Shown: in pieces, positions 11,221 through 20,499 of the stretch
Layout: each line of letters opens with the position of its first letter
Numbering within the stretch: position 1 is the first letter of the stretch
Notes under the pieces: model-generated
Told to the model about the DNA's origin: nothing
The model's database searches: none
The model's input: the letters and a program-made list of their open reading frames with translations, nothing else
Made by a program: the position numbers and the translations under genes
Source of the DNA: Cristatella mucedo
Lineage: Eukaryota; Bryozoa; Phylactolaemata; Cristatellidae
Length of the DNA stretch: 64,000 bases
NCBI GenBank assembly: GCA_009760855.2
Contig: WPIO01000199.1
Coordinates: 312,001-376,000, forward strand
Direction of reading: 5' to 3'

Positions 11221-11749
11221 AAGACAAGTGAAAAGCATCAAGTCCTAATTGAACGCTAATTGTTGCACATGGTACTGTTGCATACCTTTCCGGGAAATTG
11301 GGTCCCAGTGCAAGAATCACGTGGCGACGAGTGACATGCTTTGCATTAATACCCTACGAAATCCGAAAATCACGAACCGACAGCAAAATAAGAGATATTA
11401 CGTAATGCAAGCATATCTAGGGAGATTTATAAACCAGCCTTTTACTCTCTCAAAACGCTGTTGTTGTTTTGGCGTCCCAGAAACACGGTCTCATTCTCTT
11501 TAAAGTATAGCAAATATGTAAAAACAGTAGCTTATATTCCGGGAAACATGGATTAGTATTTAACCATCCTTAGAAATCATAATACGTCGACGTTTAATGA
11601 GGGCTCAGTCACATCCCTGATGTCCCCAAACCACAAAAATGGCAGCAAAATTGTCTCTGGCCAATCTTGCACTTGTATTCTCAAAAGGTCATCTTAATTT
11701 CGCGGTATTTCAAAAATCATAAATAATTATCGCAATTGCTAATTTTTTA
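11221..11749. other. No recognised feature
   Basis: Plain sequence with short frames only. I see no motif, splice pair or repeat match. Confidence 0.4.
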
Positions 11750-11970
11750 AAGTTTTAGCCCACCGTCAGAGAACCTAATCTTTTTCTAGGCGCTTTACAT
11801 ATGCTAAAAATGAAGCACTATCATACAGTTAAAGGTTACATACTTAAATTCCAAAAAGCATAAAAAAGTTTGAAGCTAAATGTACAAGGTCAGTATAAAA
11901 TATGGTTAGTGCCAACAAGCTCAGTGTTTGCACGCACAGGGTCACTACTGTTAAATAACTTGGACCCACA
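11750..11970 (-). mobile_element. LINE family A 3'-end fragment A4, degraded
   Basis: The family 3' terminus is recognisable (CGTCAGAGAACCTAATC, CTAGGCGCTTTACATATGCT), followed by diverged 3' UTR with the GGTTAGTGCCAAC and CGCACAGGGTCAC blocks. There is no coding part. Confidence 0.65.
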
Positions 11971-12109
11971 CAATTATGCATTAAATTGTTTTTCTTAGCT
12001 TGTTTGTGTTTCGTGACGTGTACTTTAATGTGTATACTGTAAAAAAAACACGCCCGTATTAGAAAAATTGTAGTATTCAGAACCATAACCACATCCGATC
12101 TTTACTTAC

Positions 12110-12210
12110 CTCGCGTGGTGAGCTGGAAATGGCAAGATAAAATGGGCTGTTCTTCGAAGGCCACAAGGCATGTATACCAGCCCAAGTCTTTTTTGGAGAC
12201 TGGTACTAAC
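12110..12210 (-). CDS. Model R2 exon: Ig domain 2, C-terminal half
   Basis: Acceptor TATATTTGTAG, donor CGCGAG|GTAAGT, 101 bp, phase 2 in and phase 1 out. The open frame reads LVPVSKKDLGWYTCLVAFEE and ends QLTTR. It carries the classic Ig strand E-F signature (L-x-V-x5-D-x-G-x-Y-x-C). The phase-2 entry fits the phase-2 donor of the N-terminal half at 14090, and the phase-1 exit fits the terminal exon at 5827. The exon aligns residue for residue with the exon at 14975-15078, including an extra downstream Cys. LINE copy A5 sits just upstream (12299) in the intron, antisense to the gene. Confidence 0.75.
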
Positions 12211-12282
12211 CTACAAATATAATCACGTGTTTCACATTGGAACTCAAGTCAATTCACTACCGGAGCATCTTAGTGGTACCTA

Positions 12283-13353
12283 TTGTTCTATTTCACCAAC
12301 CACCTGCAGTGGTTCAGATCCTATCTCAGTGGGAGACTCCAGTGTATCGACGTGAATGGACAGAGATCATCTGAAGTACTTCTGAAATATGGAGTACCTC
12401 AGGGCTCCGTGCTAGGTCCGCTCTTTTTCACAGTTTATACTCTCCCTCTTGTTGATGTGATTGCCAAGCACAATCTAGGCTTTCACTTCTATGCGGATGA
12501 CACTCAGTTGTACCTTTGCTTCGATCCCTCCCAGCCTTCGACTACCTCAAATTCTCTCAACTCACTTGCTGCATGCATTTATGACATCCACACATGGATG
12601 GCAGCAAACTTTCTAAAACTAAACGATGATAAAACTAACTTACTAGTTATGGGCAAACCCAGTGTGATACAGAAATTGGAAAGGCTGACTTTCAAAATTG
12701 GCTCTGCCTGCATGTCTCCAGTTCAATCAGCTCGAAATCTAGGTGTCATATTCCAAAGTGACCTCTCGTTAGACGACCATATCAGCTCCACGGTCAAATC
12801 TGCCTATTTTCAGCTTCATAACATTGCTAAAATTCGGGCTTGTTTAGATAAGGATACCACGTCCAAGTTGGTCCATGCATTCGTGACATCCCGTCTCGAC
12901 TTCTGCAACTCACTGCTTACTGGCATACCAGCATGTGCTATCAGGCGATTGCAGCTGGTGCAAACCTCTGCAGCTAGGCTTGTCTGTCGTGAGCGTCGCA
13001 GTTGCCTCATTACACCACTTCATGCCGACCTGCACTGGCTACCAGTGAGGCAACGGATAGACTTCAAGGTTTTATTGCACACTTTTAGGTCTCTTCATTC
13101 TATGGCTCCAGCCTATCTTTCAGATATACTACCCCATCACGCCAAGCATCGTACCACCTGCTTCTCGGAATCTAACAGTCTGGAAATACCTCGTACAAAC
13201 CTTAAATCCTTTGGAGACGGTGCATTTAGCTCGTATGCTCCCAAAGCCTGGAACTCCCTCCCGACCTGCGTCAGAACATCCCATGACCTGACCACATTTA
13301 AAAGAAACTTAAAAATACACCTATTTAGGACAGCATTTAGTGGGTCCCTGTGA
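12283..13353 (+). pseudogene. LINE RT C-terminal half with intact YADD box
   Basis: A 356-residue frame. The real element sequence starts at about 12299; the upstream ATG is host flank. YADDTQLY is intact at 12490-12513 (residues 70-77). It is followed by the family segments AANFLKLNDDKTNLL, ARNLGVIFQSDLSLDDH and LHWLPVRQRIDFKVL, and the end LFRTAFSGSL. The endonuclease and the first RT motifs (before strand 3) are missing, so it cannot encode an active enzyme. The open frame over the whole length suggests recent insertion. Confidence 0.85.
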
Positions 13354-13590
13354 TTCGTCCTTGATGTGTTTAAGGGTGCTGACACTGTGCATGCTGCCAC
13401 TAACCACATTTGCATGATGACCCTGTGCATGTCACCCCTAACTATATTGTTCATTTTGTTTGTTTTTAAAGCATGATTTTACTTACCATTCTATTGCATT
13501 TCACTTTGCAGCAAATGTAGAGCGCCTAGAAAGAGATTAAGTTCTCTGAGGGCGCTTTATCAAGTGCAATATTATTATTAATATTATTAT
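12299..13590 (+). mobile_element. LINE family A copy A5
   Basis: 5'-truncated insertion starting within the RT domain (QWFRSYLSGRLQ) and running to the family 3' terminus and ATT-rich tail at 13500-13588. It lies antisense inside the intron that splits Ig domain 2 of model R2. Confidence 0.9.
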
Positions 13591-14089
13591 AACCATTACT
13601 CAGATTCAGTTAAGGCAGTAAAAATAGCAGCACTTTGGTATTGAAGTTGCAAGGTGTAATGTACAGCAGTGCGATTGTACACTGATGCATCGAGTGGTAG
13701 AAATAGAGATGAAATAAATCGTGTGGGGTTACATCACACTGCCAAGGGATGTCAAATGCAAAAAAACGTGGCAGATAGGAATGCACATGAACACTGCTAA
13801 AACGTTACAATTAGACCTTGACTGAGACACGAACAAGGAATAGAGCCTTGCTAACAGAGAGAACGACTTTGGCAAACATGAATATAGTGTAGCTGAGAAA
13901 ATTCATATAGTGTCGTCTTCTTTCGAGGGCCAAAAGGATAGGCCGATAGAACTTTCGAACAAAACAAAATCAAAATCGTCGATTCTACATGCCGAAATCA
14001 CTGGATGCACTCAGAACCTTTGTGACAACACGGGATGTACTGCCGACAAGCAGTTGGGAAACAGAACCTAGTGTTAACGTCGAACTCAC
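13591..14089. other. Intronic sequence, no recognised feature
   Basis: No repeat or motif recognised between LINE A5 and the exon at 14090. Under model R2 it is part of the intron inside Ig domain 2. Confidence 0.4.
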
Positions 14090-14249
14090 CCCAATTCATC
14101 TTGGCACAGCCATTGATTTGTTTGCTGATGTACGTCGTATTTTCGCCACTTTATCTGGAAAGTAGTGCCTTTTGGTGTGAAGCATGCTATGTTCAAGTTG
14201 GTGCCAAGTCGGAACGAGTTAAAACTGTTAGGATGCAGTACCCCAGTAG
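14090..14249 (-). CDS. Model R2 exon: Ig domain 2, N-terminal half
   Basis: Acceptor TACTTCAGCTTACAG, donor AATTGGG|GTGAGT, 160 bp, phase 1 in and phase 2 out. The 52 codons begin TGVLHPNSFNSFRLGTNLNI, followed by ACF and, 11 residues later, IKWRKY. That gives the first Ig Cys and the core Trp at normal spacing. The phase-1 entry matches the donor at 14975 and the phase-2 exit matches the acceptor at 12210, so the two Ig domains join without frame change. Known Ig exons are often bounded by phase-1 introns, which fits. Confidence is high that it codes for an Ig half-domain and lower that R2 is complete. Confidence 0.75.
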
Positions 14250-14974
14250 CTGTAAGCTGAAGTACTAAAGGCTTCCATTCTATACGATTGCCTAAAGCAA
14301 AGAACATGCGAATGAGTTAAGGTCTGGTGATGAGCACATTAAAACGCATTTTTACGAACAGTTTCCTCATGCTGTGTTTTGCTTGGGGATAGTGATGATG
14401 CAGAATAAATTTCCAATCATATAGTATCATATATATATCTAGCCTTTCTCATAGTCACCCGTGCTCTGAAAGAGCACAATTTTCTCACACCGCCTTGATC
14501 GAATGATGTCCTAAAGTTACGTTGCTGCATTACAAGACCATAATGAAATCACATTGGGAACACTGCCAATCGTTTCACGATGCAAGCTCGTGATGTAGAT
14601 CTGGCGTCGACCATGTGCTGCTACTGGGAGCATGGCCACCGCAAGATGGCTACATAATTTAGCCTTGTTACAAGGACGTTATCGATAAAGGGTCTGATTT
14701 CTGATTTCGACTAATCATTCCATGCATTCTGCAACAGTGTCAATATGCAGCATGCAAGTGATTGCGACTGTTATTACATATCCTAACCCATTCCTAAGCT
14801 ACGAATGAGAGGTAGGGGATTTTCTTGTCACCACGATAACTACGAAGAAAAGTGCCAACGAATAGCCTTTTCTCTATGGCAGCACGCAAAAAGAAACTTG
14901 TTTAAGTGCTAAGCTAGATCCAATGTATTCAATCGGCCATGAATGCGATATTTAACCTAACTGAAAGCCCTTAC

Positions 14975-15078
14975 CTCTGCCTTTTCGAGTTACTTCCACA
15001 CAACCAAAGGAGGAGCCATTTCCATGTTGAGTGCAGCAAACGTACAAGCCACAATACTTTCCCTCGATGTTTTCAATT
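14975..15078 (-). CDS. Model R2 exon: Ig domain 1, C-terminal half
   Basis: Acceptor CGACTGTTTTTAG, donor GGCAGAG|GTAAGG, 104 bp, phase 2 in and phase 1 out. It encodes 34 residues starting IENIEGKYCGLYVCCTQHGN and ending CVEVTRKGR: the Ig strand E-F signature with G-L-Y-V-C, and an additional pair of cysteines. It is paralogous to the exon at 12110-12210 (same phases, nearly the same length, same second Cys). The frame is open upstream to 15197, so an alternative acceptor at about 15138 (GTGGAGTTGCAG) is possible, but that would enter in phase 0. Confidence 0.7.
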
Positions 15079-15829
15079 CTAAAAACAGTCGTTTGATGCC
15101 AACGCAACATCAGCGAGATAATGTAATGTATCTTTGTCTGCAACTCCACAAAGACGCAAAGGCGATGCGGGTGTTCCTCAGTTTTTGTATTGCTCACTCA
15201 CAGCTTAAGCGGCTATCGGTACCCATGCGGTAGCCAACGGACTTCAAAACCATGCAACAAAGAGAAAGATGAGAGCATAGCTGAGTCAGGAGAGCAGTTG
15301 AGGTAGTGATTAGCATGGAAGTAGCCGAAAAGGGTGAGCCATAGTCGGCAGCAGGAAGATATTTGTCGTTGTGTAAGAATTGTGGAAGCGATTTCCACGT
15401 TCTGGGACCTGCAGAGACAATGCTTTTCTTGCAAACGATCTCTAAGCTAACGAATGAAACAGATAATCTGTTGACCATGTACGACATGATGGCGCAAGAA
15501 ACCTTAAACTGGTGCAACAGTTCAGCTAGGTATAGAGAAGCCAAGCATGGAAACGAGCCTTGTGGGCTAGCTTCAAAACTTTGCTCTATATCCGTTGATC
15601 AACGGGCCGCCATCCTACCTGTTATAGCAAAGGAGACACGTGGTCAAACCTCTGGTAATAGAAAATTGCCTAGCAGCTATATTCATTGCCAACTGAAGTG
15701 GCCTAGTTACCTTTTGTAGCTCAGCCACAAGATAATTACAACAATAACCCTAGACAGAACTAAGGAGCTAGTCTAATTTTTTGCAAGCCATTGTGGACGA
15801 CAGGTCCTAATCGTAGATAGGGATTGGAC
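15079..15829. other. Intronic sequence with ORFs on both strands
   Basis: A minus frame at 15194-15544 (116 codons) has a good acceptor inside (CATTGTCTCTGCAG at about 15412) and ends LKSVGYRMGTDSRLSCE, vaguely Ig-like. No donor of the expected phase follows. A 43-bp piece here (15205-15248, minus) matches 43541-43583 (plus). Function not known. Confidence 0.3.
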
Positions 15830-16560
15830 ATCATGGCTAACTGTAGAAGTAGTCTTCTGAATAAAGCTATTAAAGTTTAGGCAACCGTCGAAAACGACAC
15901 CTAAATTTTTTTTGCACCTGGTGCTGGTCGCACAACAGCAGCCTTTTATTAGAAGAGCAAAGCCACACGTTTAGGGTGTCCTATGGACAGCACTTCGGTT
16001 TTATCGTCATTTAGTTTGAAGAAGTTTACCGACAGCAAAGATTGAATGTCGGCAAGGCAACACTGCAGTTTCTCAGTTGCTGCAGCAGAATCCGACGGTT
16101 TGAATGGCAGATACAGCTAGGTATAGTCAGCATACAGGTGATCTCCTATTCAGTGGACAATCCTTTGACAGAAAATAAGAAAAGAAACTGTGCGATTGCT
16201 TTTACGGATCTCTGTAATCCAGTCATGTTATGCATAATTATATTTATTGCCATTTTGAAGGACATGGGTGCGACCCCTTTTTCCAAAGAAGCATTACAAA
16301 TTTCGAACATGGCTGGGCTAAGTTAGTCTGCCAGTGAAGACCCCATAAATGACTGCATAGGGTCTTCAGGAGTCGAGCTCTTTTTTCTAGACCTTAATAC
16401 ATTAGCCACATCGCAGGCCAAAACAACGGATAATCTTTGAAGGAAGGTCACAGGTTGTGATTCTGCAATCACTTAACTCGGAGGGGCTTTATAGAGGCAC
16501 GAATACTCACATTTTTTGGTAAAGAAAGTTGACAACTTTTAGGCTGAGCCGCTAATATCT
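15830..16560 (-). mobile_element. LINE family B (L2-like) partial copy B1
   Basis: On the minus strand, broken frames read an RT palm remnant and then ADIQSLLSVNFFKLNDDKTEVL at about 15985-16060 (two pieces), the standard post-YADD segment of L2-type RTs. The catalytic box is changed to YADYT. Upstream (16440-16540) it shares blocks with 53.2 kb such as GGTCACAGGTTGTGATTCT. It is an old copy with many stops. It lies in the intron between the two halves of Ig domain 1 and is parallel to the gene. Confidence 0.7.
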
Positions 16561-16912
16561 GGGGAGTCGGACCTCTCAGCATCGGCCAGTAAATAGTTTA
16601 CCATAATGGCTTATACTTCTCGTTCGTTAATCCAACGGGCACACGGGATCATGAACGGTTCTGACAAAAAACGTCAATATCGACAGCCACGGTGAGCTTA
16701 ATAAAAGATACAGCGTTTCATCAGCATGTGCTACAATTTTGGGTGTGGTCTGGTGCGATACACTCCTAGTATACTGCCGATTGGAGTACTTTCTGCCGAC
16801 AGCTGGCATCATACAAGCTATTATTTAACGAATGAAATTAACAGTCTAATCCATCATGCAACGAAACATGCTTCCATTATTGTGGCAGTGGTCATATGCA
16901 AAGGGGCCAAGG
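16561..16912. other. No recognised feature
   Basis: Short frames on both strands without motif; intronic under model R2. Confidence 0.4.
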
Positions 16913-16914
16913 CA

Positions 16915-17519
16915 TAGATGCAGCTAGGCTTGTCTGTCGTGAGCGTCGCAGTTGCCACATTACTCCACTTCTCGCCGACCTGCACTGGCTACCAGTCAAG
17001 CAACGGATTGACTTCAAGGTTTTGTCGCTCACTTTTAGGTCCCTTCATTCTATGGCTCCAGCCTATCTGTCAGACATACTACACCATCAGGCCAAGCATC
17101 GTACCACCCGCTTTTCGGAATCCAACGGTCTAGAAATACCCCATACAAACCCTAAATCCTTTGGAGACCGTGCATTTAGTTCATATGCTCCCAAATCCTG
17201 GAAATGCCTTCCGACCTGCGTCAGAACATCCCCTGACCTGACCAAATTTAAAAGGAACCTAAAAACACACCTATTTAGGACCACATTTAGTGGGTCCCTG
17301 TGATTCGTCCTTGATGAGCTTATGCGTGCTGACACTGTGCATGCTGCCACTAACCACATTTGCATGCTGAACCTGTGCATGTCACCCCTAACCATATTAT
17401 TCATTTGGTTTGTTTTTTTCAAGAATGATTTTACTTACTATTCAATTGCATTTCACTTTACAGCAAATGTAAAGCGCCTAGAGAGAGATTAAGTTCTCAG
17501 AGGGTGCTTTATCAAGTGA

Positions 17520-17558
<39 letters not shown>

Positions 17559-17560
17559 GC
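16915..17560 (+). mobile_element. LINE family A copy A6, C-terminal tail and 3' end
   Basis: 5'-truncated insertion. The frame to 17303 encodes the C-terminal family segment (AARLVCRERRSCHITPLLAD to LFRTTFSGSL), then the 3' UTR, the GTAAAGCGCCTAGAGAGAG terminus and a perfect (ATT)n tail of about 38 bp at 17521-17558. The pure tail and open frame point to a recent insertion. It lies antisense in the Ig domain 1 intron. Confidence 0.9.
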
Positions 17561-18170
17561 GATAGTACTTTAAATGTCAATGCTAATTTTAAATTCTTGT
17601 CTACTGGTAGGATGGCTAAGTAGAGCATGCTTTAGGAGTTTAAATTTGCCGTAGTAGCAATAAAACATTGAGTTTATTGAACAGGAGATTCGTGAATGAA
17701 TCATTTTAATTCATTTACATAATAAAGTTAAGCAATATACTCTCAGTAGTTCAATATATAACCAAAACTATATGTGATATTGATATTGATATTGATATAT
17801 GTGATATACCCCATCACTGCCATTGTCGTTTTCGTAAGGTTCTCTAGCTGTCAATCTATTTATTTACCTTTTTCTCGTTATTACTTTACCATCTTCTTTT
17901 ATTTGATCTTGGTCGCTGGCCGTGGCTCTGCATCTTTTGGTTTAACTCTTATTTAGGTGCCTGTTGCATTGGCATTGTCCACCTATAGAATTCGTAGATG
18001 CGGCTACTCTGAGCTGGTACACGTTCAATCGTATTTTCCTGAGGTGCCTCTGCAAGATGACTTGTAGTGCATATGTCGGCCGCCTGGGAATTTGGTGTGA
18101 AGCCACTGTGATTTTTCAACGAGAACTCAATGCCAATGCGTCGCTAGCCATCTCTCAAACTGTCTCTTAC
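17561..18170. other. Intronic sequence, AT-rich
   Basis: Contains a short GATATT repeat at 17775-17800. Nothing else recognised. Confidence 0.4.
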
Positions 18171-18363
18171 TTGAGCTGCTTGCCAATAAATTTAGGTAAA
18201 CCGTTAATATTACAGATCCGACCATTGCAGAATCTCGTCCATAAATAAACAGGATCAGGTGAGCAATCGACTTGGCAATCGAGAATGAGCTGGCTACCGA
18301 TAGGTATGCTTCCTTTGCGTTTTTTGTTGACTGTGACAACGACAGACTTCAAAGGCTGACCAA
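18171..18363 (-). CDS. Model R2 exon: Ig domain 1, N-terminal half
   Basis: Acceptor GTACAATTGTTGCAG, donor AGCTCAA|GTAAGA, 193 bp, phase 1 in and phase 2 out. The 63 codons begin GQPLKSVVVTVNKKRKG, then IGSQLILDCQVDCSPDPVYL directly before W, giving Ig strands A-C with the first Cys and core Trp. The region after Trp holds two more cysteines (RFCNGRIC), so an extra disulphide is likely. The phase-2 exit joins the acceptor at 15078, making the codon AA|A (Lys) before IENIEG. The exon upstream of this one is not settled; the phase-1 donor of the FN3 exon at 31427 would fit, as would that of an unseen exon. Confidence 0.75.
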
Positions 18364-19445
18364 CTGCAACAATTGTACGATTCAATAGAAATGAGTTCGT
18401 CCATGAACGACTCCGGCTTCAAAAGTATCAAGTACCAAAGTAGAACAAGGTTGGAAAAACATATCTCAGCAGCTGAGACGTTAGGAATTCGTCAAAACAT
18501 CTGGGGCTCCTTCTGCCGCCGACCAAGCTAAACGTATTTAAATATAAAGGTTAGGATTTCCTCGGCCCCTACTATTGTAATGCATGTATACAATCCGTAA
18601 ACTACGGAGTTTTATAGTGCAGCTTAAAATATAGCCAAAAATCAACTACACGCGTGTGCTAAATAAAATTTCGGATTACTTATACTGTTAAGCTATTATA
18701 CCCAGTTAGCTATGGACTGATTGGCTGAGCCGATAACGAGTGCCGTGCAGGTCATTGGCTCCAGAAGTACCTGGACGTGTAGCTTGAATAATCGAACGAC
18801 AAATATCAAGGGAAATCGCCATGCTTCTACACATGCGAGGAATTTTCAAGAATTTGCATTAAAGATCTTTATACTGTATACTACATGTACGGATCAAAAA
18901 AGTTGTATTATGCAGAAAAGTCGTTGTATGCAAAATACCAAAACATGCATGAGGTAGATACCAAGAGAGAGTTGGGCAAACTGGTGAGAGCTAACTAGAA
19001 CTGTAAAAACAGATTGCGACAAAGGATCTAGTACTTCTAGTAATGAGTGAAAGACTAAATACGGTCGCTACAGAGAGCTAAATAGATGCAGAAAGAGAAA
19101 GCTGTGAACTCGCCTGTGGCATAAGTGTAACCACTCGCATTTCTGAAGCTGGTAGTAATAATTATTGTCATTATATAGAATAATATATTATTATAAGTGG
19201 CTATTTTGAGATTACGAAACTCTCGTTGGATTATGATCAGTTACAATGTATGACAGTTGTATTATAAGTAAAAGGCAGCAAAGGCCCGGGATTTAGGTCG
19301 AGAACGCCGGGCGGGTAGTCGCATACTTGCCAGCTCCAGCATCCCTGTGAATAAACAACTTTGAGCCCACTTCAGCGTTCTTTGTGGTATCGCGTGATTA
19401 CAGCTTTGAGAATGTCAAACTACAAGCTATTTTGATATTAGACAT
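18364..19445. other. No recognised gene
   Basis: A TATA-like TTTATATTTAAATAC on the minus strand at 18535-18550 could be promoter-like but has no support. No signal-peptide exon for R2 was found here. Confidence 0.35.
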
Positions 19446-19760
19446 TTTTACTGCACCCTCAGAGAAGTAAATCTCTTTCAGGACAATTTACAGGTGCTTC
19501 AATGGAAGCATGACTAAATGATTAGAGATACCATTTGCAAATTCATCAACCCTGGTATTGTAAGATGTGAAGTGCATAAGGTGATATAAAAATGCTTGGT
19601 TGCAGCTGGCAAAGCTTAACCAGGCATCAGCTCACAAATGACAGATCACAGGGAACAACCAACTAAATGCAGTCACTAAAAGGCATATTAAAAGTTTCCA
19701 AGTAAATTTCATCATATTAGGATGTTATGGTGATGTTAGCTGGCCAAAATTTACAAAATT
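19446..19760 (-). mobile_element. LINE family A 3'-end fragment A7, old
   Basis: Diverged 3' terminus (CACCCTCAGAGAAGTAAATC, TTTCAGGACAATTTAC), then a 3' UTR with recognisable GATCACAGGGA and ACTAAATGCAGTC blocks that match the end of the family ORF. No open frame. Confidence 0.6.
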
Positions 19761-20337
19761 AGTCCAACAAAAATAAGAAGTCCAATAGCTCGTATTAGAA
19801 AATTTAAAAGAAATAAATGAAATTAACTCAATCCTAAAACGGACAAACTCTACGAAACTGGACTTGCTAAGCCGGTAAAACTTGCAATGAGTAGCATTCA
19901 AACCTGTAACACCAGCTCATGCTTATTGATCTGTACATTTCAATAGTGTTCCATATACAGGTTTTTAAAAACGCTGTTTTTAACACAGCCCGCCAATTCA
20001 ATTATACTGTACAAGTAGATACCTTTAGTATTACCTGCTGAGTCGTTTCGCATACCACGCTCTTTATGTTATGTCGAGTCACGTGATTCATGTCACCCTA
20101 CTGCGAAAAGTAGTCTCCCTGCTTGTTTCTTGATCTTGCGGCAGCATTTCATGCAAGTAAGCGATACATTCTTCTCGTGTGCATCTCATTTCTGACACTT
20201 GAAGCGCCAAATTTCGAGCAGAGGCTGACTCATTGTCTCTAGTGGCTCATACAGCCAAAGCCCTTTATTACATCAATCACCACACACCCTGCCAAAGCAG
20301 TTTTCTAAAACAGTATGTTATAATTGCGTGTTACTTC

Positions 20338-20436
20338 CAAATTATGCATATCTAGCCGAATGCACATCGTATTCAGTGTATGTGTGAACTCTCCTTTACA
20401 AGAAAAGTCACCATTGAATCGTGAAACCTCAATAAC
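20338..20436 (-). CDS. Candidate Ig C-terminal half-exon (possibly decayed)
   Basis: The frame VIEVSRFNGDFSCKGEFTHT followed by LNTMCIRLDM aligns with the R2 half-exons at 12110 and 14975 over its whole length, including the V-S, G-x-[YF]-x-C and distal Cys positions. The acceptor (GGATGGCTAG) would enter in phase 0, not phase 2, and no good donor follows. It is therefore either a decayed exon or a different splice arrangement. LINE A8 separates it from the N-terminal half candidate at 22916. Confidence 0.35.
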
Positions 20437-20499
20437 CTAGCCATCCTGTCCACAACATAAATGTCTTCTCGCTGCTACTGCTCAATTCCGTCAGACCTA

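Noticed and set aside
16627-16812. Alternative Ig half-exon in the R2 intron
   Set aside because: The acceptor would enter in the wrong phase and the Ig cysteine is absent.
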